Of a stretch of DNA of 64,000 nucleotides, positions 7,843 to 16,932 are shown in pieces. Within the stretch, counting starts at the first letter, position 1. The number at the start of each line of letters is the position of its first letter. Source of the DNA: TMED109 sp002684605 (GTDB lineage Bacteria; Pseudomonadota; Alphaproteobacteria; TMED109); NCBI GenBank assembly GCA_913046335.1, contig CAJWSU010000004.1:31658-95657 (forward strand), in the 5' to 3' direction. The position numbers and the translations under genes are program-made. The notes under the pieces are model-generated. The model made no database searches, was not told the DNA's origin, and was given only the letters and a program-made list of their open reading frames with translations.

Positions 7843-8814
7843 TTATTTAATATGTTCCCAATGCTTATATGCTTCAATAATCATATCTGTATCAGACTGT
7901 TCTGGTTTCCATTTAATTTTAGAATATGTATCTGAAATATCAACGATATAATTTTTATCAGCAATTTTATATTGTTCTTTGTATAAAATAGGCATGCCCA
8001 TTTTTTCCATAAATTTTAGTATTAATTTTAAAGGAATAGAAGGTAAAGGAATTAAAAAAGATTTTGAATTAACTTTTTTAATTAATAACCTTAAAAGGTT
8101 TTTTACGTCAGGACCGGGCTCTGAACCTAAATTTAATTCATAATTAGGAAAATTATGTTTAACAGAAAGGATTGCAGCTCTAGCACAGTCTTCTACTGAA
8201 ACCATTTGATAGCAATTTTTTCCACTGCCTATAAGTGGAACAGGCTTATTGGAATTTATTGCGTTAAATAATTTTTCCATTATTCCTAGCCTTCCTTTAC
8301 CCATGATCAATCGTGGCCTAAGTATTGTAACAGATAAACCATTTTTTCTAGATTTAATACATAGTTTTTCTGCCTCGAGTTTGCTCTGACCATATGGACC
8401 TATTGGATTTTTATCATGACTAGGGTTTAAGGGTATAAAATTTGGAACTCCATATACCATGTCTGTAGAGAAAAATATTAAACCTTTTACCTTTGATTTT
8501 ATACAATGTTTAATTATATTTTGTGTACCTATAACATTAACTTCTCTAAACCATTCCAATTGATTTCTTTTTGGAATTTTTGTGTGATATTGTCTTGCAG
8601 CTAAATGTATAATTATGTCATCTTTTAAAAATTTAGGAATAATATTTTTTGAAATATCACATTCGGCTAACGTCACTTTTACGTTAATACCTTTAAGAGT
8701 ATCTTTTAAATCTGCAATAATAATATTAGATTTAGATATTTTCATGCTGATTAACTTCTCAGCAATTTGAAGGCCTGTTAAACCTGCTCCTCCAACTAAA
8801 ATCCATCGAGACAT
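7843..8814 (-). CDS. NAD-dependent epimerase/dehydratase (extended SDR)
   Basis: A 323-residue extended SDR. The nucleotide-binding loop is ILVGGAGLTGLQIAE near residues 5-19 and the active-site pair is in PYGQSKLEAEK (YxxxK). FFSTDMVYG supplies the serine/threonine site. A C-terminal segment with VEDCARAAILSVKH is typical of nucleotide-sugar epimerases and of related sterol/quinone enzymes. I start at the ATG at 8814, two bases after the stop codon of the DMT gene; the open frame upstream of this is an overlap with that gene. With the neighbouring flippase-like and polytopic proteins it suggests modification of a lipid-linked sugar, which is an inference from context. Confidence 0.85.
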   Translation of the reverse strand: MSRWILVGGAGLTGLQIAEKLISMKISKSNIIIADLKDTLKGINVKVTLAECDISKNIIPKFLKDDIIIHLAARQYHTKIPKRNQLEWFREVNVIGTQNIIKHCIKSKVKGLIFFSTDMVYGVPNFIPLNPSHDKNPIGPYGQSKLEAEKLCIKSRKNGLSVTILRPRLIMGKGRLGIMEKLFNAINSNKPVPLIGSGKNCYQMVSVEDCARAAILSVKHNFPNYELNLGSEPGPDVKNLLRLLIKKVNSKSFLIPLPSIPLKLILKFMEKMGMPILYKEQYKIADKNYIVDISDTYSKIKWKPEQSDTDMIIEAYKHWEHIK

Positions 8815-8816
8815 AA

Positions 8817-9194
8817 TTAATGAACTCTCGCAGAAAAAGCTAAAATAATTAAACCAATAGAAATGAATATAAGAGCTAAAATTCTTGTAAAACCTATATT
8901 TTCTTGAAAAACTAGCCAAGCTAAAATAGTAACAACTATATAACCTAAAGCTTGGAAAGGATATGCTAAACTTACATCCACTTTAGATAGAACCCAAAGC
9001 CATAGTAGTATGGATACCCCATATGCAATAAAACCAGATATTATATATGGGTTTAATGCTATAGAAATACAGGTATTAACAATATTATTTTTAAGGTCTA
9101 TAGCTCCAAATTGTTTCATACCTGCTTTTAATAATATTTGAGCTAGAGCATTTAATAATACACTAGAGATTATAAATATAAAATTAGTTATCAT
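8817..9194 (-). CDS. Four-helix DMT-superfamily (EamA / ArnE-like) membrane protein
   Basis: A 125-residue half-size drug/metabolite transporter with four helices: residues about 3-22, 46-65, 72-92 and 100-120. The AYPFQALGYIVVTILAW and FQENIGFTRILAL segments match the small multidrug resistance/ArnE-ArnF type, whose members form dimers and flip lipid-linked aminosugars or export small cations. It is translationally close to the epimerase gene (2 bp) and to the ABC ATPase gene (2 bp), so all three are one operon. A paralogue occurs at 60266-60640 beside the polysaccharide locus. Confidence 0.83.
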   Translation of the reverse strand: MITNFIFIISSVLLNALAQILLKAGMKQFGAIDLKNNIVNTCISIALNPYIISGFIAYGVSILLWLWVLSKVDVSLAYPFQALGYIVVTILAWLVFQENIGFTRILALIFISIGLIILAFSARVH

Positions 9195-9196
9195 TA

Positions 9197-10135
9197 TTAT
9201 TTTTCATTTGTTAATTCTAAAAATAATTCTTCTAGGTCAGGTTCTTTTGAGTTTATAGTTTTGATTTTAGCTCCACTATTATAAATCTTTTCGATTATTG
9301 CTCCTTCATTTATTTCACTTGGCCTGAAAGATATTTTTATTGAGTTTTTACTCATTATACTCATATTTATACCTTCTAATTTTATTTTATTTGCATCATC
9401 ATTTTCTAGTGAAATAATTAATTCTTTTTTATCAAGTTTATTTAACATCGCTGATGTTTGTCCTTCAGCAACAATTTGACCTTTATTTACTATCGCTAAG
9501 CTGTCACACATTGCTTCAGCTTCTTCAAGGTAATGTGTAGTTAAAATAATAGTGACGCCAGCTTCATTTAATTTTCTTACTTCTTTCCACAAAGATTGTC
9601 TAAGAGCAACATCAACGCCTGCTGTAGGTTCATCTAAAATTAAAATAGGCGGCCTATGAACCATGGCTTTTCCTATCATTAGTCTTCTTCGCATTCCTCC
9701 AGAAAGGCTTCTTGCATATGCATCTGCTTTATCTAATAATCCAACTGTTTCTAAAATTTCTTCTACACAGTTCTCACTTTTAGGAACTCCATAATAGCCA
9801 CTTTGGTATTCTAAGGTTTCTCTAGGAGTAAAAAAAGGATCTAAAATAAGTTCTTGAGGAACAACGCCAATAGCTAATTTAGCATTTCTTTCATGTATAT
9901 CTATATCATTGCCCCAAACTTCAACCTTACCTTCAGTTTTTAAAACGAGTCCAGCTATAATATTTATTAAGGTAGATTTACCAGCGCCATTAGCTCCTAA
10001 TAAGCCAAATATAGATTTTTTAGGAATATTTAAATTAATACCTTTAAGAGCTTCGAATGCATTTGGTTTCTTATGATTATAAATTTTTTTTAAACCAGAT
10101 ATTTCAATAGCAAAATTTTGATTAATATTAGTCAT
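9197..10135 (-). CDS. ABC transporter ATP-binding protein (ABC-2 type)
   Basis: A 312-residue ATPase: Walker A GANGAGKST near residue 45, Q-loop in GVVPQELILD, signature LSGGMRRRL, Walker B LILDEPTAGVD, and switch histidine in TTHYLEEAEAM. The C-terminal domain of about 80 residues is typical of ABC-2 exporters of the DrrA/NodI class. Such ATPases need an ABC-2 permease, but none is next to it; the neighbours are a DMT half-transporter and, across a divergent gap, the zinc-finger gene. It heads the minus-strand operon running down to 5904. Confidence 0.92.
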   Translation of the reverse strand: MTNINQNFAIEISGLKKIYNHKKPNAFEALKGINLNIPKKSIFGLLGANGAGKSTLINIIAGLVLKTEGKVEVWGNDIDIHERNAKLAIGVVPQELILDPFFTPRETLEYQSGYYGVPKSENCVEEILETVGLLDKADAYARSLSGGMRRRLMIGKAMVHRPPILILDEPTAGVDVALRQSLWKEVRKLNEAGVTIILTTHYLEEAEAMCDSLAIVNKGQIVAEGQTSAMLNKLDKKELIISLENDDANKIKLEGINMSIMSKNSIKISFRPSEINEGAIIEKIYNSGAKIKTINSKEPDLEELFLELTNEK

Positions 10136-10235
10136 ATATTTTATTCTTTAATAGTTTATAATGAATTGATATAAGTGTCGGTAGCATTTTCATAAGTTAA
10201 ATTCAATATATAATAAGTAGAAGGTTTTTATTATT

Positions 10236-10406
10236 ATGTCCTCAAATACAAAAAAGAATAAAGAAAAATTAATTAAGATTGAAAAAGTATTTTGTGCGGG
10301 AGGTGAAGATGGGGATGGTCACCCTAAAGTATACTTAAGTATAGGTGAAAAAGACAAATCAATTAGCTGTCCTTATTGCGGAAATATATTTACTAGATCT
10401 TCTTAG
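10236..10406 (+). CDS. Zinc-finger CHCC protein, NDUFS6-like
   Basis: A 56-residue protein with the pattern C20-x8-H29-x15-C45-x2-C48 (ending SCPYCGNIFTR), the zinc-binding motif of the zf-CHCC family (COG4391). This is the bacterial homologue of the mitochondrial complex I accessory subunit NDUFS6, which binds Zn2+ and acts in complex I assembly in alphaproteobacteria and eukaryotes. It is a stand-alone gene divergent from the ABC ATPase; its last 14 bp overlap the convergent MFS gene. AGAAGG lies upstream of the ATG, although at somewhat long spacing. Confidence 0.9.
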   Translation: MSSNTKKNKEKLIKIEKVFCAGGEDGDGHPKVYLSIGEKDKSISCPYCGNIFTRSS

Positions 10407-11535
10407 TTTTTATAAAAAATAAAGATATTATTACTCCAATTAAAGCAATTAAAGAAGAGAAGAAAAAAGACTTTTCATAATATAAGTTATAAATATCTCC
10501 AGAAACAGCAATGGATATTGCTAAACAAGCTCCCATAGATATCGCAGAATATAATGCTTGGCTCTTAGCTTGGGCTCTAGCAGGCATAACCTCAGATATA
10601 AAATATATTGCAGCTAGATGAGTAAGTCCAAATGTAAAAGCATGAAGAATTTGTATTATTGCAAGAAAAAAAATATTATCTGCATACACCATCAAAGCCC
10701 ACCTAATGCTTGCTATAATTCCTGCCAAAATTAGAAAATTTTTTGATGAGGTATAATTTTTAAACTTATAAAAATAAGCTAAAAGAATAATTTCAAAAAC
10801 AACTCCTTCAGCCCATAATGAGCCAATTATAGTTTCGGATAAGCCAATACTTTTCCAATAGATTGTTGAAAAACCGTAATATAATCCGTGACTACTTTGT
10901 ATTGCTCCACAAGCTAGTAAAAAGGGAAAAAAATTTCTATTACTTAATAAGGAATACGAAGTTATTTTATGTCTTGCTGGTAAAGATTTAATTGTTGGCA
11001 TAATGCATATTGAAACAAAGACTAGTAATGCTCCAAAAGACAATAATATAGGTACATATTTTAATCCATTCGCTTCAATAATTAATCCCCCAAAAAAAGC
11101 TGCTACAATGAAAGCAACCGAGCCCCATAATCTAGTTTTGCCATAATCAAATTTATATTTTTTAAGTGCAGTAGTCGTTACACTCTCTGTTAAGGGCATT
11201 AAAGGGGCAAATAATGCCCAGCTAAAGACAGAAATAATTGCTATAGAATAGATGGAATTAAAAAAGTTTAAGGATAATAATATTAAAAAGGCCAAAAATG
11301 ATAGATAAAGCATAGGTATTTTTCTATTGCCATATTTATCTCCTAAACCAGCAAAAAAAGGGTTAGCAACAAGTTTAGTTAAAACAGCAGAAGATAATAT
11401 AAATGCAATATAGCGCTCTTCAAAACCTTTTGATGATAGCCAAAGAGGAAAAAAAGGAGCATTAATTCCAATCACAACGAATATAGAAAAATATACTAGA
11501 GAAAACTTTGATGAAATTTTATTATTAAATAACAT
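10393..11535 (-). CDS. MFS transporter, HcaT / nucleoside-like family (MFS_1_like)
   Basis: A 380-residue carrier with about 12 membrane helices and no large soluble domain. The cytoplasmic loop between helices 2 and 3 reads GLGDKYGNRKIP, the classical MFS signature, and the second half begins with NRNFFPFLLACGAIQSSHG, which fits the MFS_1_like family that includes HcaT (3-phenylpropionate) and LacY-like symporters. The substrate cannot be told from sequence. It is divergent from polA, the shared upstream gap being about 107 bp. Confidence 0.85.
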   Translation of the reverse strand: MLFNNKISSKFSLVYFSIFVVIGINAPFFPLWLSSKGFEERYIAFILSSAVLTKLVANPFFAGLGDKYGNRKIPMLYLSFLAFLILLSLNFFNSIYSIAIISVFSWALFAPLMPLTESVTTTALKKYKFDYGKTRLWGSVAFIVAAFFGGLIIEANGLKYVPILLSFGALLVFVSICIMPTIKSLPARHKITSYSLLSNRNFFPFLLACGAIQSSHGLYYGFSTIYWKSIGLSETIIGSLWAEGVVFEIILLAYFYKFKNYTSSKNFLILAGIIASIRWALMVYADNIFFLAIIQILHAFTFGLTHLAAIYFISEVMPARAQAKSQALYSAISMGACLAISIAVSGDIYNLYYEKSFFFSSLIALIGVIISLFFIKTKKI

Positions 11536-11642
11536 TCTTTGCTGTTAACAATATTTAGTTTTGTTTAGCAAGTTAATTTTAATAAAGAAGTATAGAATAT
11601 TATATAATTTGGTGATATTAAAATATAATAGGATAATACTTT

Positions 11643-14441
11643 ATGGATGTTAACGAAAAAAAAAATGATAAAAAAAGATCGCTGACATTAGTTGATGGAT
11701 CAGGCTTTATTTTTAGAGCTTACTATGCATTGCCACCTCTTACTAGAAAAGATGGAACTCCTATAAACGCCGTTATGGGATATTGCAATATGATTTGGCG
11801 TTTAATTGCAGAAACAAAAACAGACTCTTTAGCTGTGATATTTGATACAGCCTCTAAAACATTTAGAAATGAAATATACAAGGAATATAAGGCTAATAGA
11901 TCTGAAGCACCTGAAGATTTGGTTCCACAATTTTCTTTAATACGAGAAGCTACTAAAGCTTTTAATATTCCATATATAGAATTAGCCGGATATGAAGCAG
12001 ACGATATTATAGCAACATACGCAAGTCAGGCAAGTAGTGAAGGATGGAAAGTTGATATAATTTCATCTGATAAAGACCTGATGCAGTTAGTTAAAGATAA
12101 CATCAAAATGATAGATCCAATGAAGATGATTACTATCGATAAAGAACAGGTATTTAAAAAATTTGGTGTGTATCCTGATAGGGTAATAGATGTACAAGCT
12201 TTAGCAGGAGATAGCACAGATAATATACCTGGAGTTCCAGGTATAGGTATCAAGACAGCAGCAGAATTAATTAATCATTATGGTGATTTAGAATCATTGC
12301 TAACGCGAGCACATGAAATTAAACAGCCTAAAAGAAAAGAAAATTTAGTTAATTTTGCTGATTTAGCAAGAATTAGTATGAAGTTAGTTACGTTATCTGA
12401 TGATGTCAAAGAAATAGAAGATTTTAAAAAATTTAAGAGGCAGGATATTGACCTTAATAAGCTAAAAACATTTTTATTAGCACAAGGCTTTAATAGTCTT
12501 ATAGGAAGGTTACCTAATGAAGATGGCTTTATTGAAAGTAAAAGTGCCTACGTAGCTTTGCCACAAGATAAAGAAGAAACACAATCTAAAATAGATATAG
12601 ATATTAATTATAAGCTTATTACAGAAGAAAAAGATTTAATAAATTGGGTTAGAGGTATTTATTTAAAAGGCTTTGTCGCAGTGGACACCGAAACAACTTC
12701 TATAGATTCTGTTTCAGCTGATTTAGTAGGCGTTTCTTTATCTTTTGAACCTGGAAATGCTATTTATATTCCTCTTGCACATAAGTCTAAAGAAGGAGCA
12801 ATAATTGCTGAAGAGATTAAACAAATAGATGTTAACAAAGCATTATCTATTTTAAAACCGATTCTAGAGGATCCTAGTATTATAAAAATTGGACAAAATA
12901 TTAAATATGATATGACCATATTAAAAAATGCAGGAAATATTAATATTTATCCTATTCATGACACAATGTTAATGTCTTTTGTTTTAGACGCTGGTAAGCA
13001 CATTGGACATGGTATGGATGCACTTGCTAAAGCTCATTTAAATATTTCCACAATAAGTTATTCAGAGATTACTGGAAAAGGCAAAGATCAAGTAACTTTT
13101 GACTATGTTCCCTTAGATAAAGCACTAGTATATGCCGCCCAAGATGCTGATATTACTTTACGTTTATATTTAAACTTTAATAAAAGGTTAATTAAAGAAA
13201 AAATGGTTACTCTTTATGAATCTATAGAGCGACCTCTTCCATCTGTAATTTCTAATATGGAAAGGAATGGCGTAGGTATTGATCCATCATACCTTAAAGG
13301 TTTAAGTACTGTTTTTTTAAAAAAAATGATTCCCATTCAGGAAAAAATATTTGTTTTAGCTGAAGAAGATTTTAATATAGCTTCTCCTAAACAATTAGGA
13401 GAAATTTTATATAATAAGCTTGGTTTAAAAGGTGGAAAAAAAGGTAAGTCTGGTTTGTATTCTACTTCAGCTGAGGTTTTAGAAAAACTAGGGCAAGATG
13501 GAAATGAAATATGTAAATTAGTAATAAGTTGGAGAGGATTGCAAAAATTAAAAAGCACTTACTCAGATGCTTTAGTAGAGCAGATAAATCCTTCTACTAA
13601 TAGAGTACATACTCACTTTCAGATGACTGGAGCTATGACAGGAAGGTTTTCTTCGAGCAATCCTAATTTGCAAAATATACCAATAAAATCTGCAGACGGA
13701 CGTGCAATAAGAAAAGCTTTTATAGCTCAAAAAGGTAAAAAGTTAATTGCTTTTGATTACTCTCAGATAGAGTTAAGATTATTAGCTGAAGTAGCTAAGA
13801 TCGATCCTTTAATAGAAGCTTTTAAAAATGGTATTGATATTCATAAATTGACTGCTTCACAAGTTTTTGGAATTAAACCAGAAGATGTAACAGGCGAAAT
13901 GAGAAGAAACGCAAAAGCTATCAATTTTGGAATAATATATGGACAGAGTGCATTTGGTTTAGCAAAGCAATTGAATATTTCTAGAACAGAAGCTAAAGAA
14001 TATATAGATTCTTATTTTTTTCAGTACCCAGGAATAAAAAAATATATGGAAAATACCCAAGATTTTGCTAGAAGAAATGGATATGTGGAAACGGTCTTTG
14101 GCAGAAGGTGTTATGTTCCAAGTATAAATGATAAAAATCCTATGAGACGAGCAGGAGCAGAACGGCAAGCTATTAATGCCCCATTGCAAGGAGCAGCAGC
14201 TGACATAATTAAAAGGTCTATGAAAAATATACCTGAAATATTAAATGATCATAAAATTGATGCCAAGTTAATTTTGCAAGTACATGATGAATTAATATTT
14301 GAATGTGCAGAAATAGAAGCAGATAGACTGATCCCTATAATAAAGTCTATAATGGTGAACGCACCTAATCCCTCATTTAAAATGATAGTGCCTTTAGAGG
14401 TGGAGGCTGGAATAGGAAATAATTGGGATGAAGCGCATTAA
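11643..14441 (+). CDS. polA: DNA polymerase I
   Basis: Full-length Pol I of 932 residues with three domains in order. The 5'-3' exonuclease occupies about 1-300 (LVDGSGFIFRAYYAL, YEADDIIATYA, SSDKDLMQLV). The 3'-5' proofreading domain is intact: D348/E350 (AVDTETTS), N419-x3-D423 and Y497-x3-D501 (DEDDy). The polymerase domain has motif A around D705 (FDYSQIELRL), motif B RRNAKAINFGIIYG, and motif C QVHDELIFE with H881-D882. It fills Okazaki and repair gaps and removes RNA primers. AGGAT precedes the ATG at good spacing. It is monocistronic by its divergent upstream neighbour, and followed 74 bp later by the OYE gene. Confidence 0.99.
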   Translation: MDVNEKKNDKKRSLTLVDGSGFIFRAYYALPPLTRKDGTPINAVMGYCNMIWRLIAETKTDSLAVIFDTASKTFRNEIYKEYKANRSEAPEDLVPQFSLIREATKAFNIPYIELAGYEADDIIATYASQASSEGWKVDIISSDKDLMQLVKDNIKMIDPMKMITIDKEQVFKKFGVYPDRVIDVQALAGDSTDNIPGVPGIGIKTAAELINHYGDLESLLTRAHEIKQPKRKENLVNFADLARISMKLVTLSDDVKEIEDFKKFKRQDIDLNKLKTFLLAQGFNSLIGRLPNEDGFIESKSAYVALPQDKEETQSKIDIDINYKLITEEKDLINWVRGIYLKGFVAVDTETTSIDSVSADLVGVSLSFEPGNAIYIPLAHKSKEGAIIAEEIKQIDVNKALSILKPILEDPSIIKIGQNIKYDMTILKNAGNINIYPIHDTMLMSFVLDAGKHIGHGMDALAKAHLNISTISYSEITGKGKDQVTFDYVPLDKALVYAAQDADITLRLYLNFNKRLIKEKMVTLYESIERPLPSVISNMERNGVGIDPSYLKGLSTVFLKKMIPIQEKIFVLAEEDFNIASPKQLGEILYNKLGLKGGKKGKSGLYSTSAEVLEKLGQDGNEICKLVISWRGLQKLKSTYSDALVEQINPSTNRVHTHFQMTGAMTGRFSSSNPNLQNIPIKSADGRAIRKAFIAQKGKKLIAFDYSQIELRLLAEVAKIDPLIEAFKNGIDIHKLTASQVFGIKPEDVTGEMRRNAKAINFGIIYGQSAFGLAKQLNISRTEAKEYIDSYFFQYPGIKKYMENTQDFARRNGYVETVFGRRCYVPSINDKNPMRRAGAERQAINAPLQGAAADIIKRSMKNIPEILNDHKIDAKLILQVHDELIFECAEIEADRLIPIIKSIMVNAPNPSFKMIVPLEVEAGIGNNWDEAH

Positions 14442-14515
14442 ATTTAATCTAAATATTTTATTTTAAAAATTTTAATAAATAAGATACACTATATTTTTAC
14501 TTTTAGGAGAATATT

Positions 14516-15748
14516 ATGAAAGCAAATACAAAACTTTTTAGTCCACTTAAGATTAGAAGTGTAACAATTCCTAATAGAATTGTTTTATCACCATTATGCA
14601 TGTATTCAGCTAATGATGGTGTAGCCACAGAATGGCAATTTGCTCATTTAAGTACATTTGCTAGAGGTAAAACAGGTTTAATTTTTGCTGAGGCTACGGC
14701 CGTAGAAGCAAGAGGAAGAATTACCCCAGGATGTCTAGGTATATGGACTGATGAACAAGCAGAAGCTTTAATTCCTGTTACATCTTTTATAGAAAAAATG
14801 GGATGCGTTCCTGGAATGCAATTAGCTCATGCAGGAAGAAAAGCTGGAACTAAAAGTCCTTGGAATGGAGGAACTCCTCTTGATGAAGAAGATATTAAAG
14901 CTGGAAACTCTCCATGGGATATAATAGCTCCCTCTGATATTCCAGTAGCTGAAGGCTGGGTTGTTCCAAAAGCTATGGACGAAAAAGATATTAAAGAGAT
15001 TGTCAAAGCATTTTCTGATGCTGCAAAAAGAGCGGTTAAAGTAGGCTTTAAAGTAATTGAAATTCATTCTGCACACGGTTATCTAATGCATAGTTTTTTA
15101 TCTCCTTTAGCTAATAAGAGAAACGATAGTTATGGAGGTGATATTCATGGTCGTATGCGTCTTTTACTTGAAGTTGTTGATGCAGTTCGCTCTGTAATTC
15201 CAGAAGATATGCCATTATTTTGCAGAATATCAGCAGTTGATGGAATAGAAAATGGTTGGGAAATAGAAGATTCTGTAATTTTAGCTGAGAAATTAGGAGA
15301 TCATGGTGTAGATGTAATTGATTGTTCTGGAGGAGGTATTTCTGGAGCACCTTTATTTCGTGTAAATAAATCTGGAAAACCGATGAAAACAAACATGGAT
15401 AGAGGTCCAGGTTTTCAAGTACCATTTGCAGATCAAGTAAAAAAAGAATCTGGCATGAAAACTATGGCTGTAGGAGTTATAGTTGACCCTCATCAAGCGG
15501 AGCAAGTATTACAAGAAGATAAAGCTGATTTAATCGCTATAGGAAGAGAGTTAATGTATAATCCTTTTTGGGCTTTACATGCGGCACAAGCCCTGGAAGC
15601 CGATCCTGAATTTGAAATGTGGCCAGAGCAATATAAATGGGGAGTAAATAGAAGAGGCAAACTTGCAGAGTTTAAAGGTGTAAGAGATGAGGCAATAGAT
15701 GAGAAAGATACAGTTTCTCATCTATCTGACATATACAATAAAAAATAA
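14516..15748 (+). CDS. Old yellow enzyme-family NADH:flavin oxidoreductase
   Basis: A 410-residue FMN-dependent TIM barrel. The start (LFSPLKIRSVTIPNRIVLSPLCMYSANDG) carries the cysteine typical of the thermophilic-like (YqjM) branch; HAGRKAG gives the first flavin/substrate histidine and EIHSAHGYLMHSFLSP the central catalytic block. RISAVDGIENGWEIED and DLIAIGRELMYNPFWALHAA complete the FMN-binding regions. Such ene-reductases reduce C=C bonds of alpha,beta-unsaturated carbonyls. GGAG at six bases upstream of the ATG defines the start. The gene is 9 bp from the convergent aldo/keto reductase. Confidence 0.93.
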   Translation: MKANTKLFSPLKIRSVTIPNRIVLSPLCMYSANDGVATEWQFAHLSTFARGKTGLIFAEATAVEARGRITPGCLGIWTDEQAEALIPVTSFIEKMGCVPGMQLAHAGRKAGTKSPWNGGTPLDEEDIKAGNSPWDIIAPSDIPVAEGWVVPKAMDEKDIKEIVKAFSDAAKRAVKVGFKVIEIHSAHGYLMHSFLSPLANKRNDSYGGDIHGRMRLLLEVVDAVRSVIPEDMPLFCRISAVDGIENGWEIEDSVILAEKLGDHGVDVIDCSGGGISGAPLFRVNKSGKPMKTNMDRGPGFQVPFADQVKKESGMKTMAVGVIVDPHQAEQVLQEDKADLIAIGRELMYNPFWALHAAQALEADPEFEMWPEQYKWGVNRRGKLAEFKGVRDEAIDEKDTVSHLSDIYNKK

Positions 15749-15757
15749 GTTATTTAT

Positions 15758-16816
15758 TTAAGGGCATGGATAAGTATATATTTTATGCACTTCATTTATT
15801 TCTTTTATAACTTCTTCGTTCAAATGACAGCTAACTGAATCAATGTTTTCTTCTAATTGTTTAAGTGAAGTAGCACCAATTATATTAGATGTTACAAAAT
15901 TTTGTTGCGTAACAAAATTTATTGCCATTTGTGTTAAGTTCAAATCATATTTTTTAGCTATTTTTTGGTATTCTAAAACCGCGTTTTCAGCATGCTGGCT
16001 TGAATATCTTGAACGCATTCTCTCAAATAATGTCATTCTTGCATTTTCAGGTTTATTGCCATTTAAATATTTACCACTTAAAACACCACCAGCCAGAGGA
16101 GAATACGGTATTAAACCGACCTCTTCATTTATAGAAATTTCTGATAAACCTACTTCATAAGACCTATTAAGAAGACTATATGGATTTTGTATCGTAACAA
16201 TTCTAGGTAACTTATATTGTTCTGCAGCAGCTAAAAACTTCATTACTCCCCAAGGAGTTTCATTTGATAAACCTACATACTTAATTAAACCTTTATCTAC
16301 AGCCTCAGAAAGTATTTCTAAAGTGGTTTCAATTTTAATATCATCTTCTCTAGGAGTATGTTTATAACCAAGTTGACCAAAATTATTAACATTTCTTTCT
16401 GGCCAATGTAGTTGATATAAATCAATATAGTCAGTGTTTAATCGTCTCAGACTATCATTTATTGCTTCAAATATATGTTCTTTATTTAGTCTTGGACCAT
16501 TTCTAATCCAGTTTAATCCAGGAGGTCCAGAAGAAGCATTAGATGTCCTCCCTGATATTTTTGTCGCTAAAATTACTTTAGAGCGATCCTGATTTTTTAA
16601 CCAAGAACCAATATATGCTTCAGTCAGTCCTGCAGTCTCTTTTTTAGGAGGAACAGCATACATTTCAGCAGTATCTATAAAATTTATTCCTTTTTCTATA
16701 GCATAGCTTAATTGGTCATGAGCTTCTTTTTCACTATTTTGCTGCCCCCATGTCATAGTCCCAAGACATATTTCAGAAACCATAATATCTGTTTTGCCTA
16801 GTTTATTTTTTTTCAC
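15758..16816 (-). CDS. Aldo/keto reductase (Tas-like)
   Basis: A 352-residue NADPH-dependent TIM-barrel reductase. The family motif GINFIDTAEMYAVPPKKETAGLTE (around 46-69) includes the catalytic Asp and Tyr; the Lys is in KVILATKISG and the His in YQLHWPERNVNNFG. The long loop and overall length match the E. coli Tas (YgdS) branch. The start is a GTG, with AAGGAT eight bases upstream. It is divergent from the LysR gene at 16933; such pairs are often regulator and target, though that is inference here. Confidence 0.92.
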   Translation of the reverse strand: MKKNKLGKTDIMVSEICLGTMTWGQQNSEKEAHDQLSYAIEKGINFIDTAEMYAVPPKKETAGLTEAYIGSWLKNQDRSKVILATKISGRTSNASSGPPGLNWIRNGPRLNKEHIFEAINDSLRRLNTDYIDLYQLHWPERNVNNFGQLGYKHTPREDDIKIETTLEILSEAVDKGLIKYVGLSNETPWGVMKFLAAAEQYKLPRIVTIQNPYSLLNRSYEVGLSEISINEEVGLIPYSPLAGGVLSGKYLNGNKPENARMTLFERMRSRYSSQHAENAVLEYQKIAKKYDLNLTQMAINFVTQQNFVTSNIIGATSLKQLEENIDSVSCHLNEEVIKEINEVHKIYTYPCP

Positions 16817-16932
16817 TTATATGATCCTTTTTTAATATTTAGTGGTATACTTTCTTAAATTATAATTTTTCAGTTATAGTTATTATTATTTTAAGACTAA
16901 GTCATCATTTTTTTTATAATAAGGTATTTGAA

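Noticed and set aside
8815..8919. Epimerase start 35 codons upstream of 8814
   Set aside because: This stretch lies inside the DMT gene in another frame; the Rossmann motif starts right after the ATG at 8814.
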